DNA from: Anticarsia gemmatalis
Lineage: Eukaryota; Arthropoda; Insecta; Lepidoptera; Erebidae
Length of the DNA: 64,000 nucleotides
Direction: 5' to 3'
Assembly: GCF_050436995.1 (NCBI RefSeq)
Contig: NC_134763.1
Span: 8,923,001-8,987,000, forward strand
The notes beneath the pieces are model-generated. The model ran no database searches and was not told the origin of the DNA. It was given only the letters and a program-made list of their open reading frames with translations. The translations under genes and the position numbers were made by a program. Shown piece by piece: positions 53,688-64,000 of this stretch. Position 1 is the first letter of the stretch; each line of letters begins with the position of its first letter.

Positions 53688-56600
53688 GTGAGTATTACTC
53701 TACGATGTTATTTCATATACCTTTGTATGGGTGAATATAGCTACAAACTGCTGATCAGAAGAAAAACCGTAGGCACGGTACTGGTGGTGGAGAAAAAATA
53801 ACGGCGGTGTCCAGTCGTCCCATTTCAGAATACTCTCGATTTGTATGAAAGTGGCAATACTTGCGGACTTTCAAATTACCTACATATATTTTTTTTAATA
53901 ACAAGAATGAAAATCTTTGCATATTTACGAAAACACATTAAGGTATATTTTAAAACTAAATGCTCTGCTTGAAACAAAAACTTTCACAATGTTCGCTCTA
54001 CCTTTGTAAAAATAATATGTAACTACTTAAGTAGTACGTTTAGAATATAGTAGGTAGTGTAGGTACTATGGAAATCTCCTAAGCGGTTTAAAGCTACAAA
54101 ATTGTTCAATCTTTTACCAATCTCGCCACATATAAGTATGTAAACGTACATATACATAGCGATCGTCTAGACGGTCTCAATGTAAGTTGAAACTAATATA
54201 AAGTAGTAAAATGTCGGTCCAAACGTTTTAGTTTGAAACCAGTCAGTTTAGAAAACGTTTGTACTATTTTATTATACTTTCTATATTATTATTACTAGTA
54301 AACTTTGTAGTTGAAACGAAATTTATTGAAATGTGACAGGGTTTTTTGTAAAAATACAAACTTTGACTTCACTTGAGAATGTCTTACTGAGCGTCATTGA
54401 TTCAAGATTTAAGAAACCTATTTACAGCATTATTTGTGAGCATATAATTTCTCTTATTATGGGTCAAGTCTAGGTCAAAGGCCTGCCCATTACAGGCTCA
54501 TGATGTTTTTCCTTAAATTTTATTATAACATCATTCGATAACATTAAGATTAAGACAGCATGTTTCAATATTTAATGTCTGTAATTTGAATTAGTTAGGT
54601 ATAAGTACAGAATTTTGTTGTGGTTTCGTCACTTTTAATCAATTTTGAGTCTTTATGATAATATAAGTGATAAACACTGGAGTATAAATCAGAGCTTACA
54701 CGACGTTTATATATAAGACGGTTACTATAAAATAAACTATCAATCATCACACTGAAAATGTTCACTTTAAAATGCAAAAAAACATTATTTTATAATGTTA
54801 AATACACTTTCATTCCATTACACTTCCCACCCTTTTCAAGTTCAAATAATAGTCCTCAAGTCTTACCGTTTACCTTAATTGATCTATGAAATCAATAGCT
54901 ACGGCCTAGACAAAACATAGTTGTCTAAACTCATGTAAACTTCGTATATTACATCACCGGCTCAATATTAATTTGGTTGACATCGGCACGTGTAAGGGTC
55001 AAGGGAAGCTTCTACCAGTGATCAGTGCCGGCACGATAACGACTGATCCCTGTGTAATCTAGTTAATTTCTAGACTGAAATCTAGGTAGACTGGGCTATA
55101 GTTTGGTTGATATATCTACAAGGAAACTGGATTGAAGGCAAATCACAAAGTTTTTTTTTTCAGTCGTATAGTTTGTCGCAAATTACACATGAAACTAAAA
55201 ATCATTCTTTACTAAAAGGGGTCAACAAAAATGAAGGCTTTATGCGAAATCTTTTTTTTCGTAACTTAGTAGTAATTGACTGTAGAATTTTTTGAAAAAA
55301 TACTAAAAGAATCTAATTTTTCTACTCAGTAATTGTAGGTTGTCAAATCTTTGCGATATGACTCATATAAAGTTTACCTTAAGAAAAACATACATTTATT
55401 GCATAACTATATAGATAGGATATTACAGTTGGTGTTAACTCAATCAATCAACATAATTGGATATCAAACCAATTACATCCGAGCACAAATCTAGCATTTT
55501 CCCCATCTAGCTCAATTTTATCACAACGAACGTATTATTTAATAGACCCGCTAAAAACAAATAAACCGATCCAATGAATACATAACAGTGATGAATGATC
55601 AATTACATATTCTGTTAATTCATTACGAAATCGCTCGTTTAATTAAAAATACAGATTTATTATGGACAGCGGGTTAACTGATCGCTTTTATTCATTAACT
55701 TCAATTTTAATTATCAAGTTTTTTAATTAATTTATTGAAGATGTCCTTTGTCACAGACTAGTGGTGTTCGAGTATTGATTTTAGAGCAAATGTAGAGTTG
55801 ATTATTCTTTAAAGAGTTTACAATTCGTATGATTGTTTTTTAAAGAAGACTCCCGCACGATAAATTGCTCTTGAGTCGCGGGAATGTACAAACATACAAC
55901 AATGCACAGTTCATCCAGACCCGAACCCTTACTGTAAGTGACACAAACATTTGTTCCGTGTTGTAATCGAACCCACGACCGACACACTGGCGTGGCGACC
56001 GCCTTAACCACTGCGCCACGAAGACAATTTTATTAATTTTATACTTAAGTACTGTTGTATTCTTGTTCGTACCAAAATTCCGGGTATTGCTGTAAAATGC
56101 TCTGCAAATACTTAGTATTGAAATGTGTCCTTACAGAAATACCCCATTTTACCTAAAACATAATATCTAACGAAGCAATCAATCTTCAACAAAATTACCT
56201 TCAAATCAGGTTACTAGGTTAACCAGGTAAGTTGAAAACAGTACCTGTTTACGCCCTGAATATCCAGGTAACCTCATAAACTAGTGGATTCAAATAAAAC
56301 AAAAAGATCAATCAAGTTCCCCCACATTACTCAATGTCCGTTAAGACGTATTAGCCTTTGGAAACGGGGAAGGAAAATTGAATTTTAATTTCCTTTAGAT
56401 AAGGTTGGAAATTGATTCTTCACTCGCAGCCGGTACCGTCTGATATAAATGTAATGAATTTCAGCCGATAGGAACTCAGATAAATAGTTCCGATAAATTC
56501 GATGAGATTCTTCAAATGATTTAATTAAATTAGTTTTGGACGATTGTGTAATAGGAGTTTAATTTTGTAAGAAGTATATAAAGGAGAAAGGCAATTATCA

Positions 56601-57035
56601 TCTTGTCTATGCGTTTGAAATTTACCTAGTGCCAAAGATGATGTAGTTTTCCGTAGGTCTTTCACATGGTTTAATCACTACAGTTTTCCTATTATCAACT
56701 AAAACATTCTCGAAACTTCGAAATGCGTGAAAATTCGTCTTCAATATAACAAACCGGCTTACTCTTAACGGCTCTTCTAAATTTACTTAACTCTTAAAAG
56801 CTTTAAGTGCTTTAAAATGTAAATTAGTTGACAATTTACTGATTTTATCTCCAAGATTGCCATAGCTAAACAAACTGGGAAGCAACAAAAGACCATGACT
56901 ATAGTCCGATCATTTAATAGAGAGCCTTGTATGCAAGGTTCACAATAGACTAGACAATAGAATAGATAAAAAAAAATCGACAATCAATTACCTGCGTGCT
57001 TGTGTAGCTAACGGGGCTTTGGTTTCATACAGCTA
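53688..57035. other. intron or 3' region of the PH gene
   Basis: AT-rich sequence with one SINE (55838). Several pyrimidine-AG acceptors occur (for example near 55161), but none opens a convincing coding exon in the required phase. Confidence 0.5.
55838..56026 (-). mobile_element. SINE family 1, full copy
   Basis: + strand: 'aagactcccgcacgataaat', 'gagtcgcgggaatgtacaaa', 'tgtaatcgaacccacgaccg' (B-box), 'ccttaaccactgcgccacga' (A-box). It has both ends, with internal substitutions. Confidence 0.8.
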
Positions 57036-57039
57036 GTTT

Positions 57040-57310
57040 AAGATATTCACAGAATTATTGACCCATAGCCAGTTGCGCTCATTGGTCGGTAAACGATCTG
57101 TGGGTTAATCAACCCTTGGTTGATCATTCCATAGATGGGTGACCGCATAGTGGTATTTGAGCTAGGGTCTCCGTGCTTCGGAGGGCACGTTAAAAGTCGG
57201 TCCCGGCTGTAGTCTACTGAGATAACAGTCGTTAAGTCAAGACAAAGGCCTCTCGGACGGCTTGAACAACTTTGACGCTGGGTTGACCACTAACCATACG
57301 ACAAACAAAC
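57040..57310 (+). mobile_element. 5S rRNA-derived SINE
   Basis: The head contains 'ccatagatgggtgaccgcat', which resembles the 3' internal-promoter part of insect 5S rRNA ('gatgggtgaccgc'). A body follows: 'gtctccgtgcttcggagggc', 'gttaaaagtcggtcccggct', 'aaaggcctctcggacggctt', 'ctgggttgaccactaaccat', and an ACAA-type tail. The rest of a 5S gene is too diverged for this to be a functional 5S rRNA. Distinct from the tRNA-headed families. Confidence 0.65.
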
Positions 57311-57775
57311 AAACATTATTTATTGTCAGCAATTGCCCAGCAGTGGGACAGTATAAGCTAACAAAAATACTAGATAATTCATCCACACCAATGCACTCTA
57401 CTAGGTTTTTGGACTATAGCAATATGCGTGTATCCTTTAAGATATAACCATAATCTTCCACAATATGAAGCCTTAAGGCTCTATTTTGCGTATCAGCTTG
57501 TATTCTATTTCCGGAGATTCTCGTTTACATAATGATACTCTCGGATGGAGGACCTTATTTTCAGTGCGCGTTAAGATGCCGTCCTGTTATGAGAATATTC
57601 TACGATAGCACCCTTTCTTAACTCGTGTAGTTTGTATACCTACCGCAAATTGGGAGTCCTTTAAATAAACTAGGTTTGTTATCTGGGTGGCTCATGAAAA
57701 GTAGAAGATTATGGTGTCTCTATGTGTAGGGTTAATAAGCATGTAGTTAGAAGGGTAAACATTTAAGGTTTACTA

Positions 57776-58012
57776 GCTGACCCGCGCAACTTCGCTTGCG
57801 TCACATAAGAGAATCATAATTTTCCCCGTTTTTGTAACATTTTTCACTGGTACTCTGCTCGGTAGCGTGATGATATATAGCCTATAGCCTTCCTCAATAA
57901 ATGGGCTATCTAACACTGAAATAATTTTTCAAATCGGACCAGTAGTTCCCGAGATTAGCGCGTTCAAACAAACAAACAAACAAACTCTTCAGCTTTATAA
58001 TATTAGTATAGA
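57776..58012 (-). repeat. LINE-end repeat Z, copy 3 (reverse)
   Basis: + strand: 'agctgacccgcgcaacttcg', 'cttgcgtcacataagagaat', 'gtagcgtgatgatatatagc', 'ggaccagtagttcccgagat', then a CAAA repeat. Intact, and gives the second empty-site reference (…ctcttatgtgacg…) for the 48.2-kb element. Confidence 0.8.
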
Positions 58013-61000
58013 TAAGCATTGATATTTCAAGCATTTATTCACATGGTCAGTGTGCAAATTAGAGCCCTAGTTTACTCTCAAAATGAGAGGAGCTTTCGCA
58101 AAAATAGGGACAATTAATAAATGCATGAACTTAAACTACTAACTTATTAGTATTTAGAACAGCAGACATTAAACAGAGTTAAATATAATTGTGAGGCTTG
58201 CCGCCTCAAACAGTTTTTAGAAATGAAGCATTTACACTTAATTATATACATAATAGTGAACTATAGTTTTCAGATTTTCCTTCATTTAAAGTAGTATACA
58301 TTATTTAAATATAAAGTCACAACAGTCTACCGTAGAACGGCATAAGAAATCACAAAAACACACTGAACACAATCTCACAGCCACTCCATGTCACCTTCAT
58401 TCCTTAGCAAATAATTCAGTCAATACCGGCACAGTACGCGTCACGTAATATATTTCATTCGCCTCGGATAAGATTAGGCTACAATAATAATTACAAACTC
58501 CTTACACTCGCATGCCGCTCGAATATCTCCTTTGCGTGTATGTACGGGTTAATTTTATAATACCCCACAAAGGTAAATCTACGTTAAGATAATGTAGACG
58601 CTTTTTATGAAATGAGAAATTTTGATGTACATGTTATATTGTTGAATTTTTTTTTACTTTTCGTAGGTGTAGTATAATTTTAACATAAAAAATAAAGAAT
58701 TAATAATTTAGAATAAAGTTGATGATTCTTGTCACTAGCTCTACCAAAATCTTTTAGTGAATCTAACTTTTAAAAATCGTGACTTCAATAGTATGTTTGG
58801 TTATTATATTTGCTATAATATACCGACGTATTTATTAGTGGAATTTGGCTCATAGTTTGCCACAAACCCAGATCCGTAGTCACCAGTAGATTTTTATAAA
58901 AAATATGTAATTGAGAATCTTTTGGAACAAAAATTTGGTTCATTCACAATTAATTTAGTGCTTGACGAGTCCTTACAGCGTAATTGTAATTGAAAAGAAA
59001 ATAATTCCTAAATAGTCCCTCGGATAAGTAATAAGTTTAATCCAAATATGCCACAAAAAACCTTAGAAGATTTAATTTTAGCATACAGCGTTCCCAAACG
59101 GTATAAAATACGATTAATTACTTAGTATTTCATCCATATTCAATTTCAAAGCTCCGTATATTTGCTTTTAACTCAGATTAACGCCTTAGTTGGCTTCAAA
59201 AGTCAGTCAGTCGGCATCGTCCTTTGATCTCGAGCTTGCCAGCCTCTGATCGACACGTTTATTAAAAAGATGGCATTTACGAAATGATTAATGATATTCT
59301 AAGATTTTATTAGATTTTTATATTAATTGTACGATGATGAAGATTAGACGGTGTGTGATAAGATTTGTGTTTTAAGTCCTAAGTAAGTAAGGTTAATGGA
59401 ATGATAATCTTAATCGTTTAATTTTATGACCATTCTGATCGAATAAATACTGCAGTAATAATGTAGACATAAAATATTTAAATAAACTTGAAAGCCATTT
59501 TTAACTTCCGACTAAGTATATGAAATGCAATATTACTACTACTTAAAATCTCTATCATTTAATTTCAAACACGATATCTCCGAATACCAAAAACTTATTT
59601 ATTTCTTGATTCAACACCTTAATTCCCAATTTTACATACCAAAGATGAACCACTCCGTAATTTGATACCAGTAAGATAAGAAATAACAAACATTTTAAGT
59701 AGCACGTCTTGAAAAATTACATACACGATACAGCCACACACTCGATCACTCACCGTGTAATTTCACAAGAAATTTGTGTACATATAAACATAACATTTTC
59801 CTTGCTATTCTCATCAAATTACTCCGACAGTGTAAAGCTTAAATTACCTCTTTTATATTCAAATATAAATCATGATTAAGTCTTATCAAGATGAGAACTA
59901 AGGCTGCTTTTGTGGAACGTGAAACGTGGATTGTGAGTGCGCTTTAGAACTAAGGTTCAGCTTTCTTTTGTCACTTATTAGACTGTTTATTAGTTTTGTG
60001 CTAGATAAAATGGTTGTATGTTTTCAGTTAGCTCTATTTCTCAATCATTTGACTTAGTTATTACCTGAGGCAACACACTAAACTCTGATAGAACTTATGT
60101 CTGTATCAGAAATACTGATCACTTGCTCTAACAATGAAGGAAAACGTCGTGACGGAACCATGTATGCCCAAAGTTCTTTTTTACATTTTTTGAGGGCAGG
60201 TTCCCATCCCGCATTTTGCCAGCGTGGTGGACTCTAGGTCTTATCCCTCCCTTGCTATGGGTTAGGCTTGGAATCCACCACGCAGGCCAAGTGCGGATTG
60301 TCACCTTAACATTTTACATCAAAATTCTGCAGTTAATTACAAATTATATGCTCAAATATCCGCCTACATAAATGTGCCTTTAGGGTTATCAAAAATATAT
60401 GTAAATGCGTCTTAGCTCGTGTCAGCACTCGGTGTTTAATCCTCGGGAATCTCTGCATAAATTTGTTTTAACGCGGGGACAATCGGAGAAGTAATCCATA
60501 TTCATTCGTTGTGCTGTTAATATTATAGCTAATGCTGTTGGAGAAGGGTTTGAACCATTGATTACATTATCACGGTTGAAATGTAGACGGGTTTTGGTTG
60601 TTGGTATAGTCAGTTGCTTTTGTGAATTGATCTTGGTTTTTTATTCTGGTGATATACCAGCTATTAAATTTGAATTGGTTTCCTTACTTCTGGTTTTAAT
60701 ACCTTAGTTGTTGCAAATAATAAAATATATCGTATGAGTTTAAATTTAGTTTTAAACGAACTTTATATAAAATGTATAAGTTTTAGTTTAATTGGGCACC
60801 AAAATAATGATTCAAACAACTTTCTTGTCGATCTGCTATGATAAGTAATTGTAAATGAAAGTTTTAAAAACACAATTATTATAGAAAAGAACAACATTTT
60901 TATAAGCTCCAACTTTACCTGTTTACCACTCTACCTTTACGTGTCACTTTTGTAAAACCCTCTTCAAAAGACGTTTAACATAACATATTCAATTTTAAAC

Positions 61001-61700
61001 CTAACCAAAGTAATCCCATCTTTTTATATAGATCAAGTCACGTATAAGACCCCTAACAAATACTTATTACGGTCTTCATAAATTGCACCAACATCTGACA
61101 ATAATGGTAGCCACATCAGAACGAAATGGCGGCCAGAGAATACCCTCGAGTGCAATTAAATAACCGAAACGATGGTTTAACTGAATAAATGTTGGTGTTA
61201 TCTTAAGATGTTATTGTTGGGTTAATATAATGTTGATTGAGATCGCTTTACTGTGAAATATGTTTAGAATTAGAGATCTAACACTAACGACGATATTCGG
61301 TGATGAAATAATCACTAGTAAGTGTGAAAAAAACGGTAGAGCACAATATTGTACATGAAGTTCTCATGAAAATCAATCTTATTTCTTTATGGAAAGAATA
61401 CCAATGGTCGTAATCGACAATAACGATTTTCATCAAAAATCTAGCTACACTTGTTGCAACACATGAATTATCAGCTAGCTTCTCAAGATTATAGTGTTAT
61501 TTAAGATAGCCCAGCCTAGCAAAAAGAGCTTTACAATGTCAAATAATAGTTCAACAATCAATAAATTTATAAACTTCATCCCTAGATTCACAACAAATAC
61601 AACATAGTTACGTTAAACTACAATCTCGCTACTGAAAAACTGAAAGCCTTCAACAAAAAGCCTGTAAACAACGTGTCGTAGTCACTACAAACTAATACAA
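58013..61700. other. non-coding stretch
   Basis: AT-rich. Only an inverted LINE-end repeat near 60186 is recognisable. No exon, RNA gene or transposon boundary that I can support. Confidence 0.55.
60186..60303. repeat. 'cccactgctgggcaagg' repeat in inverted arrangement
   Basis: Left half in reverse orientation ('gagggcaggttcccatcccg', 'cagcgtggtggactctaggt'), followed directly by a forward half ('ggttaggcttggaatccacc', 'caggccaagtgcggattg'). The two halves form an imperfect palindrome around 60255. Confidence 0.55.
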
Positions 61701-61754
61701 GCTTGTTGAATGCAGTCAATACTGGCAGTAGCTAAACCATAAAGTGAACAGTAC

Positions 61755-62116
61755 CGCGATTCTCTACGATTGGAACCATCGAGTATCGAGAGTTGACATA
61801 TTAGGTCGGAGAAAAAGTCTTTTCGCTTTATAGTATGTATGAACTTCTAATAAAATCTTTTCTCTACACAAAAAAGCTCGATATTTGGGTACCTCACGAG
61901 CTCACTGAAAGAAACTTAATGAACTGTGTACTCATTTGTGATTCTTGAATCCAAAGAGATTTTATTATAAGTTCATACATACTTTAATGCGAAAAGACTT
62001 TTTCCCCGATCTAATATGAAATGTACTGCAGAAATGGTTTCTACGACGTCCGCTAGAGGCGCTGATCAGATTTTCATACATTTTGACAGCTGGCCGTTTG
62101 TCGATACTCGATAGTA
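61755..62116 (+). mobile_element. MITE family 1, copy 4, interrupted by a second MITE
   Basis: Left part 'ccatcgagtatcgagagttg' up to 61800; right part from 62015, 'tatgaaatgtactgcagaaa', 'gctagaggcgctgatcagat', 'ccgtttgtcgatactcgata'. Relative to the other copies the break lies inside 'gacatttaaaatgtac', where a 214-bp element has inserted. Confidence 0.8.
61801..62014. mobile_element. mariner-type MITE (214 bp) nested in MITE family 1
   Basis: Ends TTAGGTCGGAGAAAAAGTCT and the complement of AGACTTTTTCCCCGATCTAA. TIRs extend about 60 bp with a few mismatches ('atgtatgaacttctaataaa' against 'tttattataagttcatacat'), flanked by TA on both sides. The 'ggtcgg(a/g)gaaaaagtcttttcgc' end is one I associate with insect mariner-like elements. 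There is no transposase, so it is a deletion derivative. Confidence 0.85.
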
Positions 62117-62726
62117 GTAAAAATCTACTGAATGCAGTCAATACCACTGGCAGTACTAAACCATAGTGAAGTGAACAAGCTCAGTTGGCAATGTTACAAA
62201 TGTACGCGCCAGTCGTGCCAAAGGCTTCATATTGACATACATACGAGTGCTATGTCGATTGTACATTATTGACATGGTTTTTAGTTTGCTTTGTTTTCAC
62301 TCAGTTACATTTTATGCAGTATTGTTGCGTGCCGTTTTTTTCTTCGTTTTTCCAAACAAATAACTCTATTTAAATTAAGCCAATTGATTGCAAATAATAG
62401 ATTTTCTATCCTTGTTCCAAGTTTTATCAGACGGTTTTTATAATTAAATAATGTTTAAGTAGGTAAATATTAGACATCGTTTCTATTTACTAAATGTGAT
62501 ATTTTTGACGAGTTAAACAGTGATCTATGATTTTATATGATAATGATTTCATAGTTTCACTAGTCACACAACACTACTGATAAAATAAAATGTCATTCTG
62601 TTTCCAATGATCCGTTATTGAATCTTATTGATATTTAATTGATAAAAGAGTAATTTCTACCTAAAACACACAACATTTACATTTGCGTTACGAATATGGT
62701 AAACGTAAGTTGAATTACTTACTTAC

Positions 62727-62898
62727 ATAACACAAGGTAACTCCAATATCAATCCATGCTGTATCCTTCAGTTGCATACAGTTGCAAGGATAACGGCTAC
62801 AATATAAGCAACCTTCGCCAGCACAGTTTATTTTAACGGTCAAACATTGCAATAAACAGGCACAATGGCCAGCCTTGCCTCCACTTCTTATTGCTAAC
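62727..62898 (-). CDS. possible Cys-rich coding exon, minus strand
   Basis: On the minus strand the acceptor 'acttgtttctaag' and strong donor 'gtaagtaag' enclose 172 nt, which is one base plus 57 codons with no stop. It reads LAIRSGGKAGHCACLLQCLT, then VKINCAGEGCLYCSRYPCNC, then MQLKDTAWIDIGVTLCY. Nine cysteines in 57 residues suggest a disulfide-rich extracellular segment or metal-binding domain. I do not recognise the family. Splice sites and frame agree, but one isolated exon of this size could arise by chance. Confidence 0.3.
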
Positions 62899-63184
62899 CT
62901 TAGAAACAAGTAAATAAAAATGTGAGAATATTTTCTTCTCCTTGCACTTTTGAAAATCTTTCCTTGTATTGCAAGGCCTTTTCTGTAACAAATCAAAGAC
63001 ACAATTTTCGTGAATGTAGATTGTAGATGCTCCTGAAATATCTTATCGCAGTTATAAGTTTGTCACTACATTATACCTGTGTTTTTCTCGTATATTTATT
63101 TATAAATTCTAAATATGTTGTAGGGTTTCATCTATTAGGGTATTATCTACAACAATACTTGGTTTACAGGGTAAAATAAACATG

Positions 63185-63262
63185 TATTTATTCATAAAAC
63201 TGCGCCGTTTACCCGTACGGGTAGGCAGAGACAAAACTGAACTGAACTGCCATCCGCTATCT
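63185..63262 (-). repeat. RTE/SINE-like 'gtaggcagag' repeat fragment
   Basis: 'cgtttacccgtacgggtagg' followed by 'cagagacaaaactgaactga' and 'actgccatccgc' resembles a LINE- or SINE-end consensus of Lepidoptera, as I recall it. Shorter echoes occur at 6010-6035 ('gtaggcagaggtgatgaatt'). Confidence 0.4.
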
Positions 63263-64000
63263 CTACAAAATTATTTTAATTCATTACATTTATTTATTTA
63301 TTCTCATACATAGGTAGTAGGTATAGTTACTAGGTAGGTACATAATTTATCAACTTTAAAAAGCTTCACACCCAAACGGCTTCTCTTTTCAATGACATTC
63401 TTTCGAGGAAAACCTTTTAGGATTTTTAAAATGAAAACAAAAAAGTTTCGTCCTTAACTCGGCCCAAAGGCTCTGTGGGCCGAAGTTTGCGAAGTTGTAA
63501 TGCGTAATCCTTGTCGTTTGGGACCAAACAATGGCGTACCTACTATGTATGGAAAAGCCGATATTACGAAGGGCCATAAAGCCTTGTATGAAATGAGCAG
63601 TTTGGAGCATAAAATACGATGTTATTCGACTTTGTTGTGCAGAGGTGATTATTGAAACCCGACCTCGGATAATATGGTGGATTATATAATCCAACCTGTA
63701 TAGAGCTAGTTTTCTATGATTTTCTTTAGCGTTTTCACGAATGACGCGAGTAACGTTTCAATTACTGACTTCCAATTGATATATGATTTTTGATTTCTCG
63801 GAATACAAAGAATGCTGTGATTGTCGAGACTCTAGAACAATGAACCTTCGTACTTAAACTATGTACACGCGAATTGCTTTTTGTTTGGATCGTTGGTAGT
63901 TTATCCTACTGTTAAGCAGCCTTCTGCAAAAAAAATAAACCAGTTGGCAGTCTCTTCTCTTTAGTATGGATATAATACCTAATAAATTTTCTGCCTCGTG

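Larger units (their letters stand above)
61707..62177. repeat. about 45-bp direct repeats flanking the nested MITEs
   Basis: 'tgaatgcagtcaatactggc' (61707) and 'tgaatgcagtcaataccact' (62129) are each followed by 'ggcagta(g)ctaaaccata' and 'gtgaaca'. They lie just outside MITE copy 4 on both sides and are too long for a normal target duplication, so a local duplication is more likely. Confidence 0.7.
62180..64000. other. window end, mostly non-coding
   Basis: Apart from the possible minus-strand exon at 62727-62898 and a repeat-like patch at 63185-63260, nothing is clear. A 101-codon minus-strand frame at 63389-63694 (VWSQTTRITHYNFANFGPQS) is unrecognised and has no supporting signals. Confidence 0.45.

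Noticed and set aside
55150..55300. Next PH-gene exon after the acceptor at 55161
   Set aside because: In the required phase it reads into TAG after two codons.
63389..63694. 101-codon minus-strand ORF near the window end
   Set aside because: No recognisable domain, splice signals or codon bias; length is within chance expectation for this window.

Overview
This is a eukaryotic, AT-rich and repeat-laden stretch that I attribute to a lepidopteran (moth or butterfly) chromosome. The grounds are indirect: tRNA-derived SINEs with the 'tgcgggagttgtctttt' type tail, LINE-end repeats containing 'gacgcaagcgaagttgcgcg', a 5S-like SINE, and Dong/R4-type retrotransposons sitting in TAA repeats. These are patterns I associate with Lepidoptera. 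I ran no database search.

Host gene. Five small exons on the + strand (3737-3784, 6912-6985, 21582-21787, 53304-53331, 53603-53687) join in frame across consensus splice sites. Together they encode a pleckstrin homology (PH) domain protein; both the 5' and 3' ends of the gene lie outside the recognised exons. One is a 28-nt microexon (53304-53331). Without it the flanking exons do not join in frame. Almost everything else in the window is intron.

Region 1-24.9 kb: introns with dispersed SINEs, three copies of a MITE with AGTATCGA-type ends, a foldback MITE, a near-perfect 39-bp inverted repeat (8853-8940), a 5'-truncated LINE end (13.1-14.6 kb), and one unexplained intact ORF (10146-10568).

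Region 24.9-42.0 kb: a four-level nest of mobile elements. A dead Tc1-like transposon (27-bp TIRs at 24903 and 42019, TA target duplication) is split by an APE-type LINE, called A here (25081-40466, ATAC target duplication). LINE A is split inside its endonuclease by a minus-strand LINE, called B (35.2-37.8 kb), which kept its gag-like ORF1 but lost most of its reverse transcriptase. Two intact, related Dong/R4-clade retrotransposons (26.5-31.1 and 31.1-35.2 kb) lie head to tail in TAA repeats that probably derive from the tail of B. Removing each insertion restores the reading frame of the element beneath it.

Region 42.2-43.6 kb: an element with about 300-bp inverted repeats enclosing an ORF whose C-terminus runs into one of the repeats. 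Region 48-50.7 kb: a 2.18-kb TIR element with an AT target duplication inside a LINE-end repeat. It carries a long hairpin and a perfect 9-bp minisatellite of about 475 bp. Region 50.7-64 kb: more SINEs, the last two recognised host exons, a mariner-type MITE nested in another MITE, and a possible minus-strand Cys-rich exon near 62.8 kb.
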